Source of the DNA: an uncultured Lachnospiraceae bacterium | GTDB lineage: Bacteria; Bacillota; Clostridia; Lachnospirales; Lachnospiraceae | Assembly: GCA_910579685.1 (NCBI GenBank) | Contig: CAJTVN010000041.1 | Coordinates: 1-32,388 of the forward strand | Length of the DNA: 32,388 bases | Direction: 5' to 3' | Shown here: in pieces, positions 6,596 through 14,924 of the stretch | How positions within the stretch are numbered: the stretch's first letter is position 1 | Layout: every line of letters starts with the position of its first letter | The notes under the pieces: model-generated | What the model was told of the DNA's origin: nothing | Database searches by the model: none | Seen by the model: the letters and a program-made list of their open reading frames with translations, nothing else | Translations under genes and position numbers: made by a program

Positions 6596-8341
6596 TCATC
6601 CCCTGTAGCGGTTCAGACTGGCAAAAAGCTCCTGGATTCTCGGTTTTGCCAGGCCGCTGGGTACATAGGAGCTGCACAGCGCCTCCCATCCCTTCTTTTC
6701 CAGCGTGTCGTACATGAACCGCACCGCCTCCCGGACGCTCCGCTTCCCGTCCAGAGCCTGTTCCAGGCCAAAACGCAGCAGATAGGCAAGGCCGGCTGTC
6801 TGTTCCGAATCCGTAAGCTGCTCCAGATAATGCACGTTTACGTTTTCCTTATCCAGGGAAAAAGATTCCAGACCAAAGGTCTTGATCTTCCGGCGCTCAT
6901 GGCGTCCGTCTCTTCCCTCCCTTGCGCTTCTTCGCCTGTCCGGATCTCCCACTCCCGCTTTCTTTGCGGAAACAGGAAATACCCGCTCAAAATCCGGAAG
7001 GGAGAATTCCGGTGCCTGCAGCCGGGGAGCCGGATACGTTGCACACAGCTCCTTGACCCTCTCAGTGATATCCACCGCATGATAGCAGTCCATCAGGAGA
7101 ATGTGATCCGCCGTATAGAAAAAGGCGCCCGAGCTTCCCGCCACCATGATCGTGGATATTCCCGCCCTCTCATAGAGATCCCGAAGGCGCTCGATAAAGG
7201 GGGTGATTGGCTCCTTGTCCCTGCTGATCACCTGCTGCATCAGCTCGTCCCTCACCATGAAATTCGTCGCCGACGTGTCCTCATCCACCAGAAGAAGCGT
7301 GGAAAAAGCCTCCATGCTCTCCATCACGGCAGCGGCCTGTGAGGTACTCCCGCTGGCGTCCGCCGTGGTAAAACAGGTGGTGTCCTTCTTGTTGGGAAGA
7401 TCATTGATAAAAAGGGAAATATCCACATTCCGCACACTGCGCCCGTCCTCGGCGCGCAGCTTCACCGCCGTCTCGTCCGTAATGACGTACTCTCTGCCAT
7501 CGCCCTCTATGTGATTGTACACGCCTGACTGAATGGCCTCAAGAAGCGTGGACTTCCCGTGATAGCCTCCTCCGGCAATCAGCGTAACGCCCTTCGCCAC
7601 CGCCATGCCCTTAATCTCCCCGTGGTGAGGAAGGGTTAAGGTTCTCTCCATGGACTTTGGAGAGCGGAAGGGCACGCTTCCCGAAAGAGGCAGGCTGGAT
7701 ATGCCGCTTTTTCTGGGAAGAATGGAGCCGTTGGCCACAAAACAGACAAGGCCCTGCTCTTTCAGGAGTCTTCGGATTTCTTCCTGATCCTCTGCCAGAA
7801 AAACACTTTTTTCCACCTTTTTCCGATCCAGCCTTGCGTAGTAAAGGCTGTTCTCCACGCAGCTCGGAAGAAATTCAAAAAGGATTTTTTCCAGCTCCCC
7901 CGCCTGAATGGTTCTCCCAAAAGCGGGAAAGCCCACCTGAAAGCGCGCGATCAGCTTATCCTTCCCGATCTGGCAGGCGCTTCTCTCCAGCACCTCCTGG
8001 CCGCACCGGCTCACAGACAGAAGACCGCTTTTTCCCGAGCCCTTGGCCTTAAAATTGTAGCGCTCAAACTGTGCGGCAAGCTGTCTTGTGAGAAAATCCT
8101 GGAGTGCGATCCTCATACAGTCCTTCTCACAGAAAGCGGCCGGAAATCCCGCTCTTGCGTTTTCGATTTCCACGTGGAGACTGGAAGGAGCGGCAAAAGG
8201 ATCCCCCTGGACGTGATCGATCACAAGTAAAAATCCGGGAAACATCCAGACTCCCGCCATGGCCTTATATGCCGGATAGCTTCTGTGGTCTATGGACCGC
8301 AGAAGCGTTCGCAGTTCTGTTGACGATTTTTTATTGTTCAT
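6596..8341 (-). CDS. ABC-class P-loop ATPase (PF09818-like)
   Basis: A 581-residue cytoplasmic protein matching the predicted ATPase of the ABC class. The N-terminal domain (about 1-200, opening with RTLLRSIDHRSYPAYKAMAG) is specific to this family. The Walker A loop is GGGYHGKSTLL near residues 257-267, followed by GDGREYVITD. LLLVDEDTSATNFM, near residue 350, is the Walker B part with the catalytic acidic residues. TMVAGSSGAFFYTADHILLMD follows. The C-terminal 150 residues carry a charged linker and a helical domain. No membrane segments or transporter partner are present, so it is not a transport ATPase; the biochemical role of the family is not established. It follows sigE after a terminator and has AGAGG before its ATG. 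Confidence 0.88.
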   Translation of the reverse strand: MNNKKSSTELRTLLRSIDHRSYPAYKAMAGVWMFPGFLLVIDHVQGDPFAAPSSLHVEIENARAGFPAAFCEKDCMRIALQDFLTRQLAAQFERYNFKAKGSGKSGLLSVSRCGQEVLERSACQIGKDKLIARFQVGFPAFGRTIQAGELEKILFEFLPSCVENSLYYARLDRKKVEKSVFLAEDQEEIRRLLKEQGLVCFVANGSILPRKSGISSLPLSGSVPFRSPKSMERTLTLPHHGEIKGMAVAKGVTLIAGGGYHGKSTLLEAIQSGVYNHIEGDGREYVITDETAVKLRAEDGRSVRNVDISLFINDLPNKKDTTCFTTADASGSTSQAAAVMESMEAFSTLLLVDEDTSATNFMVRDELMQQVISRDKEPITPFIERLRDLYERAGISTIMVAGSSGAFFYTADHILLMDCYHAVDITERVKELCATYPAPRLQAPEFSLPDFERVFPVSAKKAGVGDPDRRRSAREGRDGRHERRKIKTFGLESFSLDKENVNVHYLEQLTDSEQTAGLAYLLRFGLEQALDGKRSVREAVRFMYDTLEKKGWEALCSSYVPSGLAKPRIQELFASLNRYRG

Positions 8342-8393
8342 ATTAAAAACCTCTCTTTTTTATCCTGATGTCAAGCACCTTATTGAGTGTATC

Positions 8394-8423
8394 AAAAAGA
8401 GACAGCTAAATCAATAGCTGTCC
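8394..8423 (-). terminator. Intrinsic terminator overlapping the sigE stop codon
   Basis: On the minus strand GGGACAGCT, eight bases, AGCTGTCTC form a 9-bp stem with one G-U pair, followed directly by TTTTT. The sigE stop codon TGA sits in the loop, so the last codons of sigE form the left arm. Confidence 0.75.
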
Positions 8424-9154
8424 CTGCTCAGTTCCTTTTTTAACCGCTTCATGATCTTCTTTTCCAGTCTGGATATGTAGGACTGGGAAATTCCAAGAAG
8501 CTCCGCCACCTCCTTCTGGGTCAGTTCCTTTCCCTCCGGAGTCCCGAGCCCAAAGCGCAGATTGATGATGGTTTTTTCCCGCTCCGAGAGCTTGTCGATG
8601 GCCTTAAGCAGGAGCTTGCGCTCCACCTCGTTCTCGATATCCCTGTAGATCACATCCTCGTCCGTCCCCAGAATATCGGACAAGAGCAGCTCGTTTCCAT
8701 CCCAGTCCACGTTCAGAGGCTCGTCGATGGAGACCTCCAGTCTCGTCTTGTTGTTCCGCCTTAGATACATGAGAATCTCGTTTTCAATGCAGCGGGACGC
8801 ATAGGTGGCCAGCTTAATGTTCTTTTCCGGATTAAAGGTGTTGATGGACTTGATCAGACCGATTGTCCCGATGGAGATCAAATCCTCCACCCCCACTCCC
8901 GTATTATCAAACTTCTTGGCGATATACACCACCAGGCGCAGATTATGTTCGATCAGTATGGATTTCGCTTCATCCTCATACTCTGTCCCCAAATCGCTGA
9001 TCACCGCATTTTCCCGTTCCAGCTCAAGGGGCGGGGGCAGCACCTCGGCTCCTCCTATATAGTGCACATCTCCCTGCCTTGTCAACAAAAATCCGGGTTC
9101 CCTCCGATACAGCTTAAACTGGAATTTCCCCGGTATGGCTACTTTAAATACCAT
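8411..9154 (-). CDS. sigE: Pro-sigma-E, mother-cell sporulation sigma factor
   Basis: Early mother-cell sigma factor, made as an inactive precursor and cleaved by SpoIIGA. The 247-residue protein opens with a basic, hydrophobic pro-region of about 30 residues (Lys4, Lys10, Lys14, Arg17, Arg18) that ends at HYIGGAEVLPPPLE. This is the equivalent of the YYIGGSEALPPPL processing region in Bacillus. Region 2 (NLRLVVYIAKKF, DLISIGTIGLIKSINTF) and the region 4 helix-turn-helix (LTQKEVAELLGISQSYISRLE) are intact. The ATG lies one base behind the spoIIGA stop codon and its GGAGG lies inside the end of spoIIGA, so translation is probably coupled. A terminator overlaps its stop codon. Confidence 0.97.
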   Translation of the reverse strand: MVFKVAIPGKFQFKLYRREPGFLLTRQGDVHYIGGAEVLPPPLELERENAVISDLGTEYEDEAKSILIEHNLRLVVYIAKKFDNTGVGVEDLISIGTIGLIKSINTFNPEKNIKLATYASRCIENEILMYLRRNNKTRLEVSIDEPLNVDWDGNELLLSDILGTDEDVIYRDIENEVERKLLLKAIDKLSEREKTIINLRFGLGTPEGKELTQKEVAELLGISQSYISRLEKKIMKRLKKELSRDSY

Positions 9155-9155
9155 G

Positions 9156-9983
9156 TTATTCCTCCTTCCTATGGATACAGCCCTCTAACCACTCAGGCGG
9201 CAGTATCATCTGATACCCGCCCCCTGCGGTTAATTTTCCCTTGGAAACAGCCACCGGCATATGGGCAAGCTCTCTCTCTCCCATTCCGTGCCTGATCCGG
9301 ATTCGATCGATCTCATACCCCTCCAGAATGCCGTTTTCCTTTCCTATACTGTGATAGGGGATGATTTTATATTTTTCCGGGCGCTGCGCCCCTTTCATTT
9401 TATTCCAGACCCTTTCCTCCAGTATGGCGGCCCGCTTCCCGCTCACAGGCTCCACAAGCCCGTTTCCGGTGTCAATCAGCCCGTACACCCGGATACCGCT
9501 CTCGTCCCCCTCGAATTCCACCGTGCAGAAATGGCTCTGCACATGCTTTCTGTATACTCTGATTGCCCGCATACAGACGCCAAATCCCAGCCCGCCCGCA
9601 AAAAGAACGGCAAGCAGACGGATTTCCCAGCGCCCCGGAGGCGAACTTCTCTTTATGAGAAACAGTATGAAGCCCCCTAACAAAAAAGAGTAAGTAAACA
9701 GCCAGCCCACTCCCACAAGGAGTTCCCGAATCCCCTTCGTGCCGCATCCCAGCCGTACCATCCCCATAGCCATGGGGATCATTCCAAACAGTACCTTAAC
9801 CGTATACGGAATCCCCGCAAGACACAGAACCAGGCAATATCCTCCCGCTCCCAGCAGACTGCCGCCCAGCATCCGAAAAAAAGTGGCAGGCTTTTTCAAA
9901 GTCCGGGCAGTCAGCGCCACGAGAAACAGATCCATCACAAGATTCTCCAGAAAGATACAGTCTATGTATAGAATTCTCTGCAA
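9156..9983 (-). CDS. spoIIGA: Sigma-E processing peptidase SpoIIGA
   Basis: Membrane aspartic protease that activates pro-sigma-E after asymmetric division, in response to forespore signal. It is 275 residues, a little shorter than the Bacillus protein. The N-terminal half holds about five hydrophobic segments (roughly residues 8-26, 36-58, 62-79, 87-110 and 120-140). The C-terminal cytoplasmic domain carries the active-site motif GLIDTGN, with the catalytic Asp at 171. GGGYQMILPPEWLEG near the end is also typical. The start is a TTG codon with AAAGGAGGTG about five bases before it; no ATG fits. A promoter with a Spo0A-box-like element lies upstream. It is directly followed by sigE. Confidence 0.95.
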   Translation of the reverse strand: MQRILYIDCIFLENLVMDLFLVALTARTLKKPATFFRMLGGSLLGAGGYCLVLCLAGIPYTVKVLFGMIPMAMGMVRLGCGTKGIRELLVGVGWLFTYSFLLGGFILFLIKRSSPPGRWEIRLLAVLFAGGLGFGVCMRAIRVYRKHVQSHFCTVEFEGDESGIRVYGLIDTGNGLVEPVSGKRAAILEERVWNKMKGAQRPEKYKIIPYHSIGKENGILEGYEIDRIRIRHGMGERELAHMPVAVSKGKLTAGGGYQMILPPEWLEGCIHRKEE

Positions 9984-10013
9984 GTGTCACCTCCTTTTCT
10001 TCGGTACTCCCTC

Positions 10014-10046
10014 ATTATAAACATTAAGAGGTTCACAATTTGTCAA
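10014..10046 (-). promoter_or_regulatory. spoIIGA promoter with a long spacer and a 0A-box-like site
   Basis: On the minus strand TTGACA (10041-10046) and a perfect TATAAT (10014-10019) are 21 bases apart, too far for an ordinary sigma-A promoter. The Bacillus spoIIG promoter is known for the same oddity (22 bases) and is opened by phosphorylated Spo0A. TGTCAAA on the plus strand at 10041-10047 differs by one base from the 0A-box TGTCGAA and overlaps the -35 element, as in Bacillus. The start TTG lies 30 bases beyond the -10 element. Confidence 0.7.
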
Positions 10047-10141
10047 ACCATCGTGGCAGGTTGTGTTAGGTATCGTGGAATAATGACAGGCCTGTGCCTG
10101 CTTTTTGCATCATAAACGCACCATCCTTCTAAAAAGACCGC

Positions 10142-10199
10142 AAAAACGCCGGTAAGCCGGACATTTCACCAAAACGGTGAAACGTCCGGCTTACCGGCG
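10142..10199 (-). terminator. Strong terminator at the end of the dcw-distal genes
   Basis: A 24-bp stem closes on a UUUU-containing loop and is followed by TTTTT on the minus strand. Its arms lie at 10147-10170 and from 10175 to 10199. The only non-Watson-Crick position is a G-U wobble in the minus transcript, which would be an A-C mismatch in the plus transcript. It lies 22 bases past the aminopeptidase stop codon and isolates that gene from spoIIGA. Confidence 0.9.
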
Positions 10200-10221
10200 T
10201 GTACACTGAGGATCGCTTCGC

Positions 10222-11520
10222 CTATTGTCCAAAAAATACGGCGGCCGCACGCACAAGATCAACAATATCCATGGCCCCCGCCGTCTCCACCGCCGAGTGC
10301 ATGGCAAGCTGCGCAAGCCCGATATCCACACAGGAAACCGGAACCTGTCCGGCACAGAGGTTTCCAAGGGTTGAACCGCCCGGAATATCGGAACGGTTGC
10401 TGTAGGTCTGGCAGCACACGCCCGCTTCCCTGCAGATATCCCTCATAACCGCCTCCGAATAGGCGTCCGTGGTATACTTCTGGCCTGCGTGATATTTGAT
10501 CACGATCCCCTGGTTCAGATAGGGCCGGTTTACCGGATCCGCCTTCTGCGTATAATTGGGGTGTACGCCCTGGGCGTTGTCCGCAGAAATCATAAAGCTT
10601 CCCGCAAGAAGCCTGCGGTAATCATAAGCATGTCCGCACGCCTTAAGAGCCTCCAGGGTTCTCTCCAGCGTATCCTTAAGGAAGGTAGACGCCGCCCCCT
10701 GTCTGGTAAGGCTTCCCACCTCCTCATTGTCAAAAACAGCACACACCGCAATATGCCTCCCGCTCCCCGCCTTAAGAAAACCTTTCAGCGAGCCAAACAC
10801 ACATTGCAGATCGTCAAGCCTTGGGGAAACCACAAGCTCCTTTTCGGCTCCCGCAAGCCTTCCTTTCTCTCTCACATACAGAAACAAATCCTTTCCCAGA
10901 ATCTGCTCCCGGTCAACCTCGGCCCAGGATGCCACCTTTTCAAGCAGGATATCCTCCCCGTCCGGCTCCCTCCTTGCCGCCCGGATCAGAGGCTGCAAAT
11001 CCGTCTGGGGATTATAGGAAAGGTTTTTGTTCATCTCACGGTTCATGTGAATGGCCAGATTGGGCATCACAAGAAGATCCTCATCCACATTCACGGTTTT
11101 GCTCACAAGCTTCCCGTCCTTACGGTACACAATCCTGCCCGCAACGGAAAGGCAGCGGTCAAGCCATGTGGCATGGATCATCCCTCCGTAAGGCTCCACG
11201 TCCAGCTTTTTGTAGCTTCCCTCCACATCCATACAGGATCCCGGCTTTACCTTAAAGCAGGGGGAATCGCTGTGGGAGGCCATGATATGGAAACCTTTGA
11301 TCTCTTCTTCCGGAATCCGGAAGGCAAGGATGGAGGAGGCGTTGCGTTTCACATAATAGCTTCCCCCTTTATGGAGATCCCAGTCCTCCTCTTCCAAAAG
11401 CTCCCTGAAATCATTTTTCTTAAGCGCCTTCTCCACATTTTCCACCGCATGGTAGGCGCTGACGCTCCCTGCGATAAAATCCAGGCATTCCCTGGCAGTC
11501 GATTGATAATCTTTTTCCAT
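10222..11520 (-). CDS. M18-family aminopeptidase
   Basis: A 432-residue cytoplasmic zinc aminopeptidase of family M18 (aspartyl/general aminopeptidase; tetrahedral dodecamers in characterised members), releasing N-terminal residues from peptides. Motifs are in order: ASHSDSP with metal ligand His83 and Asp85, then LVVSPRLDDL, CAVFDNEEVGSLTRQGA (catalytic and bridging Glu), ISADNAQGVHPNY, and IKYHAGQKYTTDAYSE. The end, GNLCAGQVPVSCVDIGLAQL AMHS-like, carries the last metal ligand His. The start ATG lies 12 bases behind the LRR-protein gene, so the two are probably co-transcribed, and the strong terminator follows. Likely a housekeeping peptide-recycling enzyme; no sign of secretion. Confidence 0.95.
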   Translation of the reverse strand: MEKDYQSTARECLDFIAGSVSAYHAVENVEKALKKNDFRELLEEEDWDLHKGGSYYVKRNASSILAFRIPEEEIKGFHIMASHSDSPCFKVKPGSCMDVEGSYKKLDVEPYGGMIHATWLDRCLSVAGRIVYRKDGKLVSKTVNVDEDLLVMPNLAIHMNREMNKNLSYNPQTDLQPLIRAARREPDGEDILLEKVASWAEVDREQILGKDLFLYVREKGRLAGAEKELVVSPRLDDLQCVFGSLKGFLKAGSGRHIAVCAVFDNEEVGSLTRQGAASTFLKDTLERTLEALKACGHAYDYRRLLAGSFMISADNAQGVHPNYTQKADPVNRPYLNQGIVIKYHAGQKYTTDAYSEAVMRDICREAGVCCQTYSNRSDIPGGSTLGNLCAGQVPVSCVDIGLAQLAMHSAVETAGAMDIVDLVRAAAVFFGQ

Positions 11521-11532
11521 GTCGCCCTCCTC

Positions 11533-13476
11533 CTATTCCATTATCAGCATAACCTTGTCACCAAGCACTCTCTCATTGGATACCGGATTTCCCCGGCAAA
11601 TCACCTGCCGCAAAGCTGCAAGCCCGGAAAGAGGCCTCAGCTGCGTGACATAGTTCTCTGACAGGTCAATTTTTTCAAGCGCCGTCAGCTCAGATGCGAA
11701 ATCGATATCCGTCAGTTCGTTTTCCGCAATGGAAAGCTCCCTTAATGCTTTGAAACGCCCCAAAAAGCCGGTATTCCCATCCAGAACCACATCATCCCAG
11801 TACACATTGTACATACCGCCTCCTCCTGTTACGACCGCATTCTCGTAAAGAATCACTCCATCCATTTTCAGGATTTCCAACGAATGGTTTTCCTCTATGC
11901 GGTCAAAGGCGATCTCACACTCCATACCGCTGATGTTCAGCTCCCGGAGGCTCTCCAGATTAAAGAGGCCGGAAATGTCATCATAGGTGGACATTCCCTC
12001 AAGATCCAGCTTCTCAAGACCGGTAAGCCCGTTCATGAAGCCAAGATCCTGCCCAAGGCCCATAAAAGCATGACAGGTGATCTCCCTAAGATTCGTAAAT
12101 CCGCTAAGATCCGGCACGGTCTCAAGGCTGCATCCGGAAAGTTCCAGGGTCTCCAGCTGAGTCAGCCCCGTAAGAAACGAGCAGTCGTCCACCTGGGAAA
12201 GCTCCAGGTGCAAAAGACTGGAAAATCCCGACAAATCCGGATTTTTACAGCCATAGGGAAGCTCCAGGGACAACTCGGTAAGGCTGGTCAGTGCGGAAAG
12301 CGCATCCACCTGTTTCAGATTATAACAGTCCTCCACTCTGACAGAGGTGAGATTCTTCCCCATTTCAATGCCGTCAAGGGACAGCAGATCCCCTTCCAGA
12401 ATCTCCAGCTTTTTTAAAGAATCCATATTTTTGACAAAGTCAAGCACCTTCAGGTTCTCGGAGCTTATGGAGAGCTCCTCAATTCCCTTCATGGTACCGA
12501 GCACGGAATAGTCCGCAAGGGAATCAAAATCCTCCAGCGTAAGCTTTCTTAGGGAAGGCATATTCACAAGATAACTGATATCCGCAAGAGAGGAGCCTGA
12601 TACGGCAAGCGATTCCAGGTTGGAAAAAACCTCAATCCCCTCCAGGGAATCCAGGCCCGAAGTAAACTGCAGCTCCCGGATTTGTTTCGGATCGTCCACA
12701 AGCTGCACCACCTCGTCAATATCTGAAAAATAGCCGCCGATGCTGGTAAGCGCAAGGCCCTGAATGTCTTCCTTTCGAAGCCTCAGATCCAGATTCACCT
12801 TTTTGAGATTTGTGAAAAAACGCAGTCCTTCCTTTCCGGACGCACTTTCCGGTGATACCAAAAGCCAGGTCAGCTCGGCCTGCGGCGAAAAGGGATCCTC
12901 AAAGCTGTAGCCGATCCAGTCACCGTCCAGATCCCACCTTGTCTCGATCCATTGAATCTGAGAGAGCTCCTGTTGCGTGATTTGTTCCGCCGGCTTCCCA
13001 AAAGCCTGTACCGCAATTGCCTCCAGCCTGCCGGTAAGAGACGCCTTCTGCGGCTCTGTCTCCTCCCGATTCTCCTCCGGATCCTCCTCTTCCTGTATCT
13101 CCCAGTCTCTTGCGCTGTCCATTGCCGGCAGGGACGAATTGTCAAACGAGAACGCCTTTTCCACCGAAGGACGGTTCTGGCTGGCCTGCCAGCGGTTATA
13201 GATCCGCGGAACCCTGAGAAGAATCAAACAAACGACTCCCAACACCGATACCAGCGTATTGCGTTTCCATCCGCCGCTCTCCCAGCCGTTTTTCCTGTCT
13301 TTTTCCGGCGTCTTTGGCGTCTTATCCTGTCCTGACCGGTCAAAATAAGCCTGATCGTGATCCCATTCAACCGCAAAGGTGGAACCGCAGTACTCACACA
13401 CCGCCTGGGTGGGATTTTGCTCATTCACGGAAAGCTTCGCCCCGCAGGAAGGGCATTCCAAACCTGTAAGCTTCAT
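11533..13476 (-). CDS. Zinc-ribbon, single-pass membrane, leucine-rich-repeat protein
   Basis: A 647-residue protein with an uncommon architecture. Residues 8-30 form a zinc ribbon (Cys8, Cys11, Cys27, Cys30; CPSC and CEYC). A charged linker and one membrane segment at about 74-90 (TLVSVLGVVCLILL) follow, then an acidic Pro/Glu linker. From about residue 215 to the end come roughly 15 irregular 20-24-residue leucine-rich repeats with the SDS22/internalin pattern (LxxLxxLxLSxx, for example LTQLETLELSGC and LTALEKIDLSEN). The ribbon should face the cytoplasm and the repeats the outside, by the positive-inside rule. The ATG at 13476 has GGAGG seven bases upstream. It lies between ftsZ and the aminopeptidase. 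The function is not known to me; the repeats suggest protein binding. Confidence 0.88.
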   Translation of the reverse strand: MKLTGLECPSCGAKLSVNEQNPTQAVCEYCGSTFAVEWDHDQAYFDRSGQDKTPKTPEKDRKNGWESGGWKRNTLVSVLGVVCLILLRVPRIYNRWQASQNRPSVEKAFSFDNSSLPAMDSARDWEIQEEEDPEENREETEPQKASLTGRLEAIAVQAFGKPAEQITQQELSQIQWIETRWDLDGDWIGYSFEDPFSPQAELTWLLVSPESASGKEGLRFFTNLKKVNLDLRLRKEDIQGLALTSIGGYFSDIDEVVQLVDDPKQIRELQFTSGLDSLEGIEVFSNLESLAVSGSSLADISYLVNMPSLRKLTLEDFDSLADYSVLGTMKGIEELSISSENLKVLDFVKNMDSLKKLEILEGDLLSLDGIEMGKNLTSVRVEDCYNLKQVDALSALTSLTELSLELPYGCKNPDLSGFSSLLHLELSQVDDCSFLTGLTQLETLELSGCSLETVPDLSGFTNLREITCHAFMGLGQDLGFMNGLTGLEKLDLEGMSTYDDISGLFNLESLRELNISGMECEIAFDRIEENHSLEILKMDGVILYENAVVTGGGGMYNVYWDDVVLDGNTGFLGRFKALRELSIAENELTDIDFASELTALEKIDLSENYVTQLRPLSGLAALRQVICRGNPVSNERVLGDKVMLIME

Positions 13477-13547
13477 TTCTATTCCTCCATTCTCTAATTG
13501 CGCGCACCCGCAGCGATCTTCCTCTGGGTGCCCGTGTGCATAAACAA

Positions 13548-13579
13548 CAGGCTGCATACCCGAAACGGTACACAGCCTG
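13548..13579. terminator. Imperfect hairpin between ftsZ and the LRR gene
   Basis: CAGGCTG and CAGCCTG pair around an imperfect inner stem. On the minus strand the following bases (TTGTTTATG) are weakly U-rich, so it may be a leaky terminator after ftsZ. On the plus strand a much better T-rich tract follows, but no plus-strand gene ends there. Confidence 0.45.
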
Positions 13580-13593
13580 CCTTTTTGACTCTT

Positions 13594-14790
13594 TTATTTT
13601 TTTTGCAGAAAATCCGGAATTTTGAGGGGCTTGTCCGCCACATTGCTCCTTATATCACCAGGGCTGTTGATACCTGCAAGGGGCTTTCTCTGCACAGGAG
13701 AGCCTGTTCCCTGCGCCGCATTCAGGCCGTCTGGACTGCCCGCTCCTGCCGATTTCAGATTGAGATTCGGGTTTACCGGCTTCACGTATTTATTTGAAAA
13801 AGTACTGTAAGGAGATAAAGGCTTATTCGTTGGAAGCGTCTCATCCTCAAGTCCGGTGGCAATCACCGTCACCTTACAGTAATCCGTCATATTCTCATCA
13901 TACATAGCTCCAAAGATAATATTCACATCATCTCCAGCCAGCTCCTGCACATAACTTGCCGCATCCGAAGCGTCCGCAAGTGTAATATCTCCGGACACAT
14001 TGATGATCACATGGGTCGCTCCGGAGATCGTCGTCTCAAGCAGCGGGCTCTCCACCGCTTCCTTGACCGCCTCGCTTGCCTTGTCATCTCCTTTGCCGCT
14101 TCCGATTCCTATATGGGCAATTCCCTTATCCTTCATAACGGTCTGAACGTCCGCAAAGTCAAGATTGATCACCGCAGGCACATTGATCAGATCCGTAATG
14201 CCCTGGACAGCCTGTTGCAACACCTCATCCGCCTTTTTGAGGGCGTCCGGCATGGTTGTCCGCCTGTCAACGATTTCAAGCAGCTTGTCGTTGGGAATGA
14301 CAATGAGAGTGTCCACATTATCCTTGATCCTCTCAATACCGCTCAGCGCATTGACCATACGGGCCTTTGCCTCAAAGCGGAAAGGTTTGGTCACCACGCC
14401 CACGGTGAGGATTCCCATATCCTTGGAGAGCTTAGCCACCACGGGAGCCGCACCGGTTCCGGTTCCGCCTCCCATGCCGCAGGTCACAAACACCATGTCA
14501 GCGCCCTTCAAAGAAGCGGAAATCTCCTCGCTGCTCTCCTCTGCCGCTTTCTCACCAATTTCAGGCTTCGCCCCTGCGCCGAGTCCTTTGGTAAGCTTTT
14601 CTCCAATCTGGAGAAGCTTTGGAGCCTTACACAGCTGAAGCGCTTGTTTATCCGTATTGATACCGATAAACTCAACTCCAGTGATATTCTCATCTATCAT
14701 TCTATTCACGGCATTATTGCCTGCGCCACCGACTCCTACCACTATAATCTTTGCCGCAGACTCAGCATCGTTCGTCTTTATTTCAAGCAA
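13594..14790 (-). CDS. ftsZ: Cell division protein FtsZ
   Basis: Tubulin-like GTPase that forms the division ring. The 398-residue protein has the GTP-binding loops VGVGGAGNNAVNRMI near the N-terminus and the tubulin signature GGGTGTGAAPVVA. NLDFADVQTVM is the usual T7-side element; its Asp and Asn complete the GTPase site in the polymer. The variable linker (about residue 320 on) is Pro/Gly/Ser-rich, and the conserved C-terminal peptide is IPDFLQKK. I chose the TTG at 14790: AAGGAGG stands seven bases before it, and the resulting MLEIKTN is the common clostridial start. An ATG seven codons upstream would place the ribosome binding site inside the gene. A sigma-A promoter lies just upstream. 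Confidence 0.97.
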   Translation of the reverse strand: MLEIKTNDAESAAKIIVVGVGGAGNNAVNRMIDENITGVEFIGINTDKQALQLCKAPKLLQIGEKLTKGLGAGAKPEIGEKAAEESSEEISASLKGADMVFVTCGMGGGTGTGAAPVVAKLSKDMGILTVGVVTKPFRFEAKARMVNALSGIERIKDNVDTLIVIPNDKLLEIVDRRTTMPDALKKADEVLQQAVQGITDLINVPAVINLDFADVQTVMKDKGIAHIGIGSGKGDDKASEAVKEAVESPLLETTISGATHVIINVSGDITLADASDAASYVQELAGDDVNIIFGAMYDENMTDYCKVTVIATGLEDETLPTNKPLSPYSTFSNKYVKPVNPNLNLKSAGAGSPDGLNAAQGTGSPVQRKPLAGINSPGDIRSNVADKPLKIPDFLQKK

Positions 14791-14847
14791 GGTAGTTCCT
14801 CCTTCATCCATCCCATTAACTTTATTCCCATTTACTCATTATAGTTT

Positions 14848-14876
14848 ATAATATAATTTTTTGCATCAATTATCAA
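14848..14876 (-). promoter_or_regulatory. Sigma-A-type promoter for ftsZ
   Basis: On the minus strand TTGATA (14871-14876), a 17-base spacer and TATTAT (14848-14853) make a good vegetative promoter about 57 bases before the ftsZ start. It lies in an AT-rich gap of 134 bases after ftsQ/divIB, so ftsZ can be expressed apart from the upstream dcw genes. Confidence 0.65.
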
Positions 14877-14924
14877 CTACAATTTTAAGATTTTAAAAAC
14901 TTTTTTGCAGGTTCATTTGGAACC

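Noticed and set aside
10489..11661. Long open frame antisense to the aminopeptidase gene
   Set aside because: It is the shadow of a GC-rich coding region; composition is His/Pro/Leu-biased, with no domain and no ribosome binding site, while the minus strand encodes a complete M18 enzyme.
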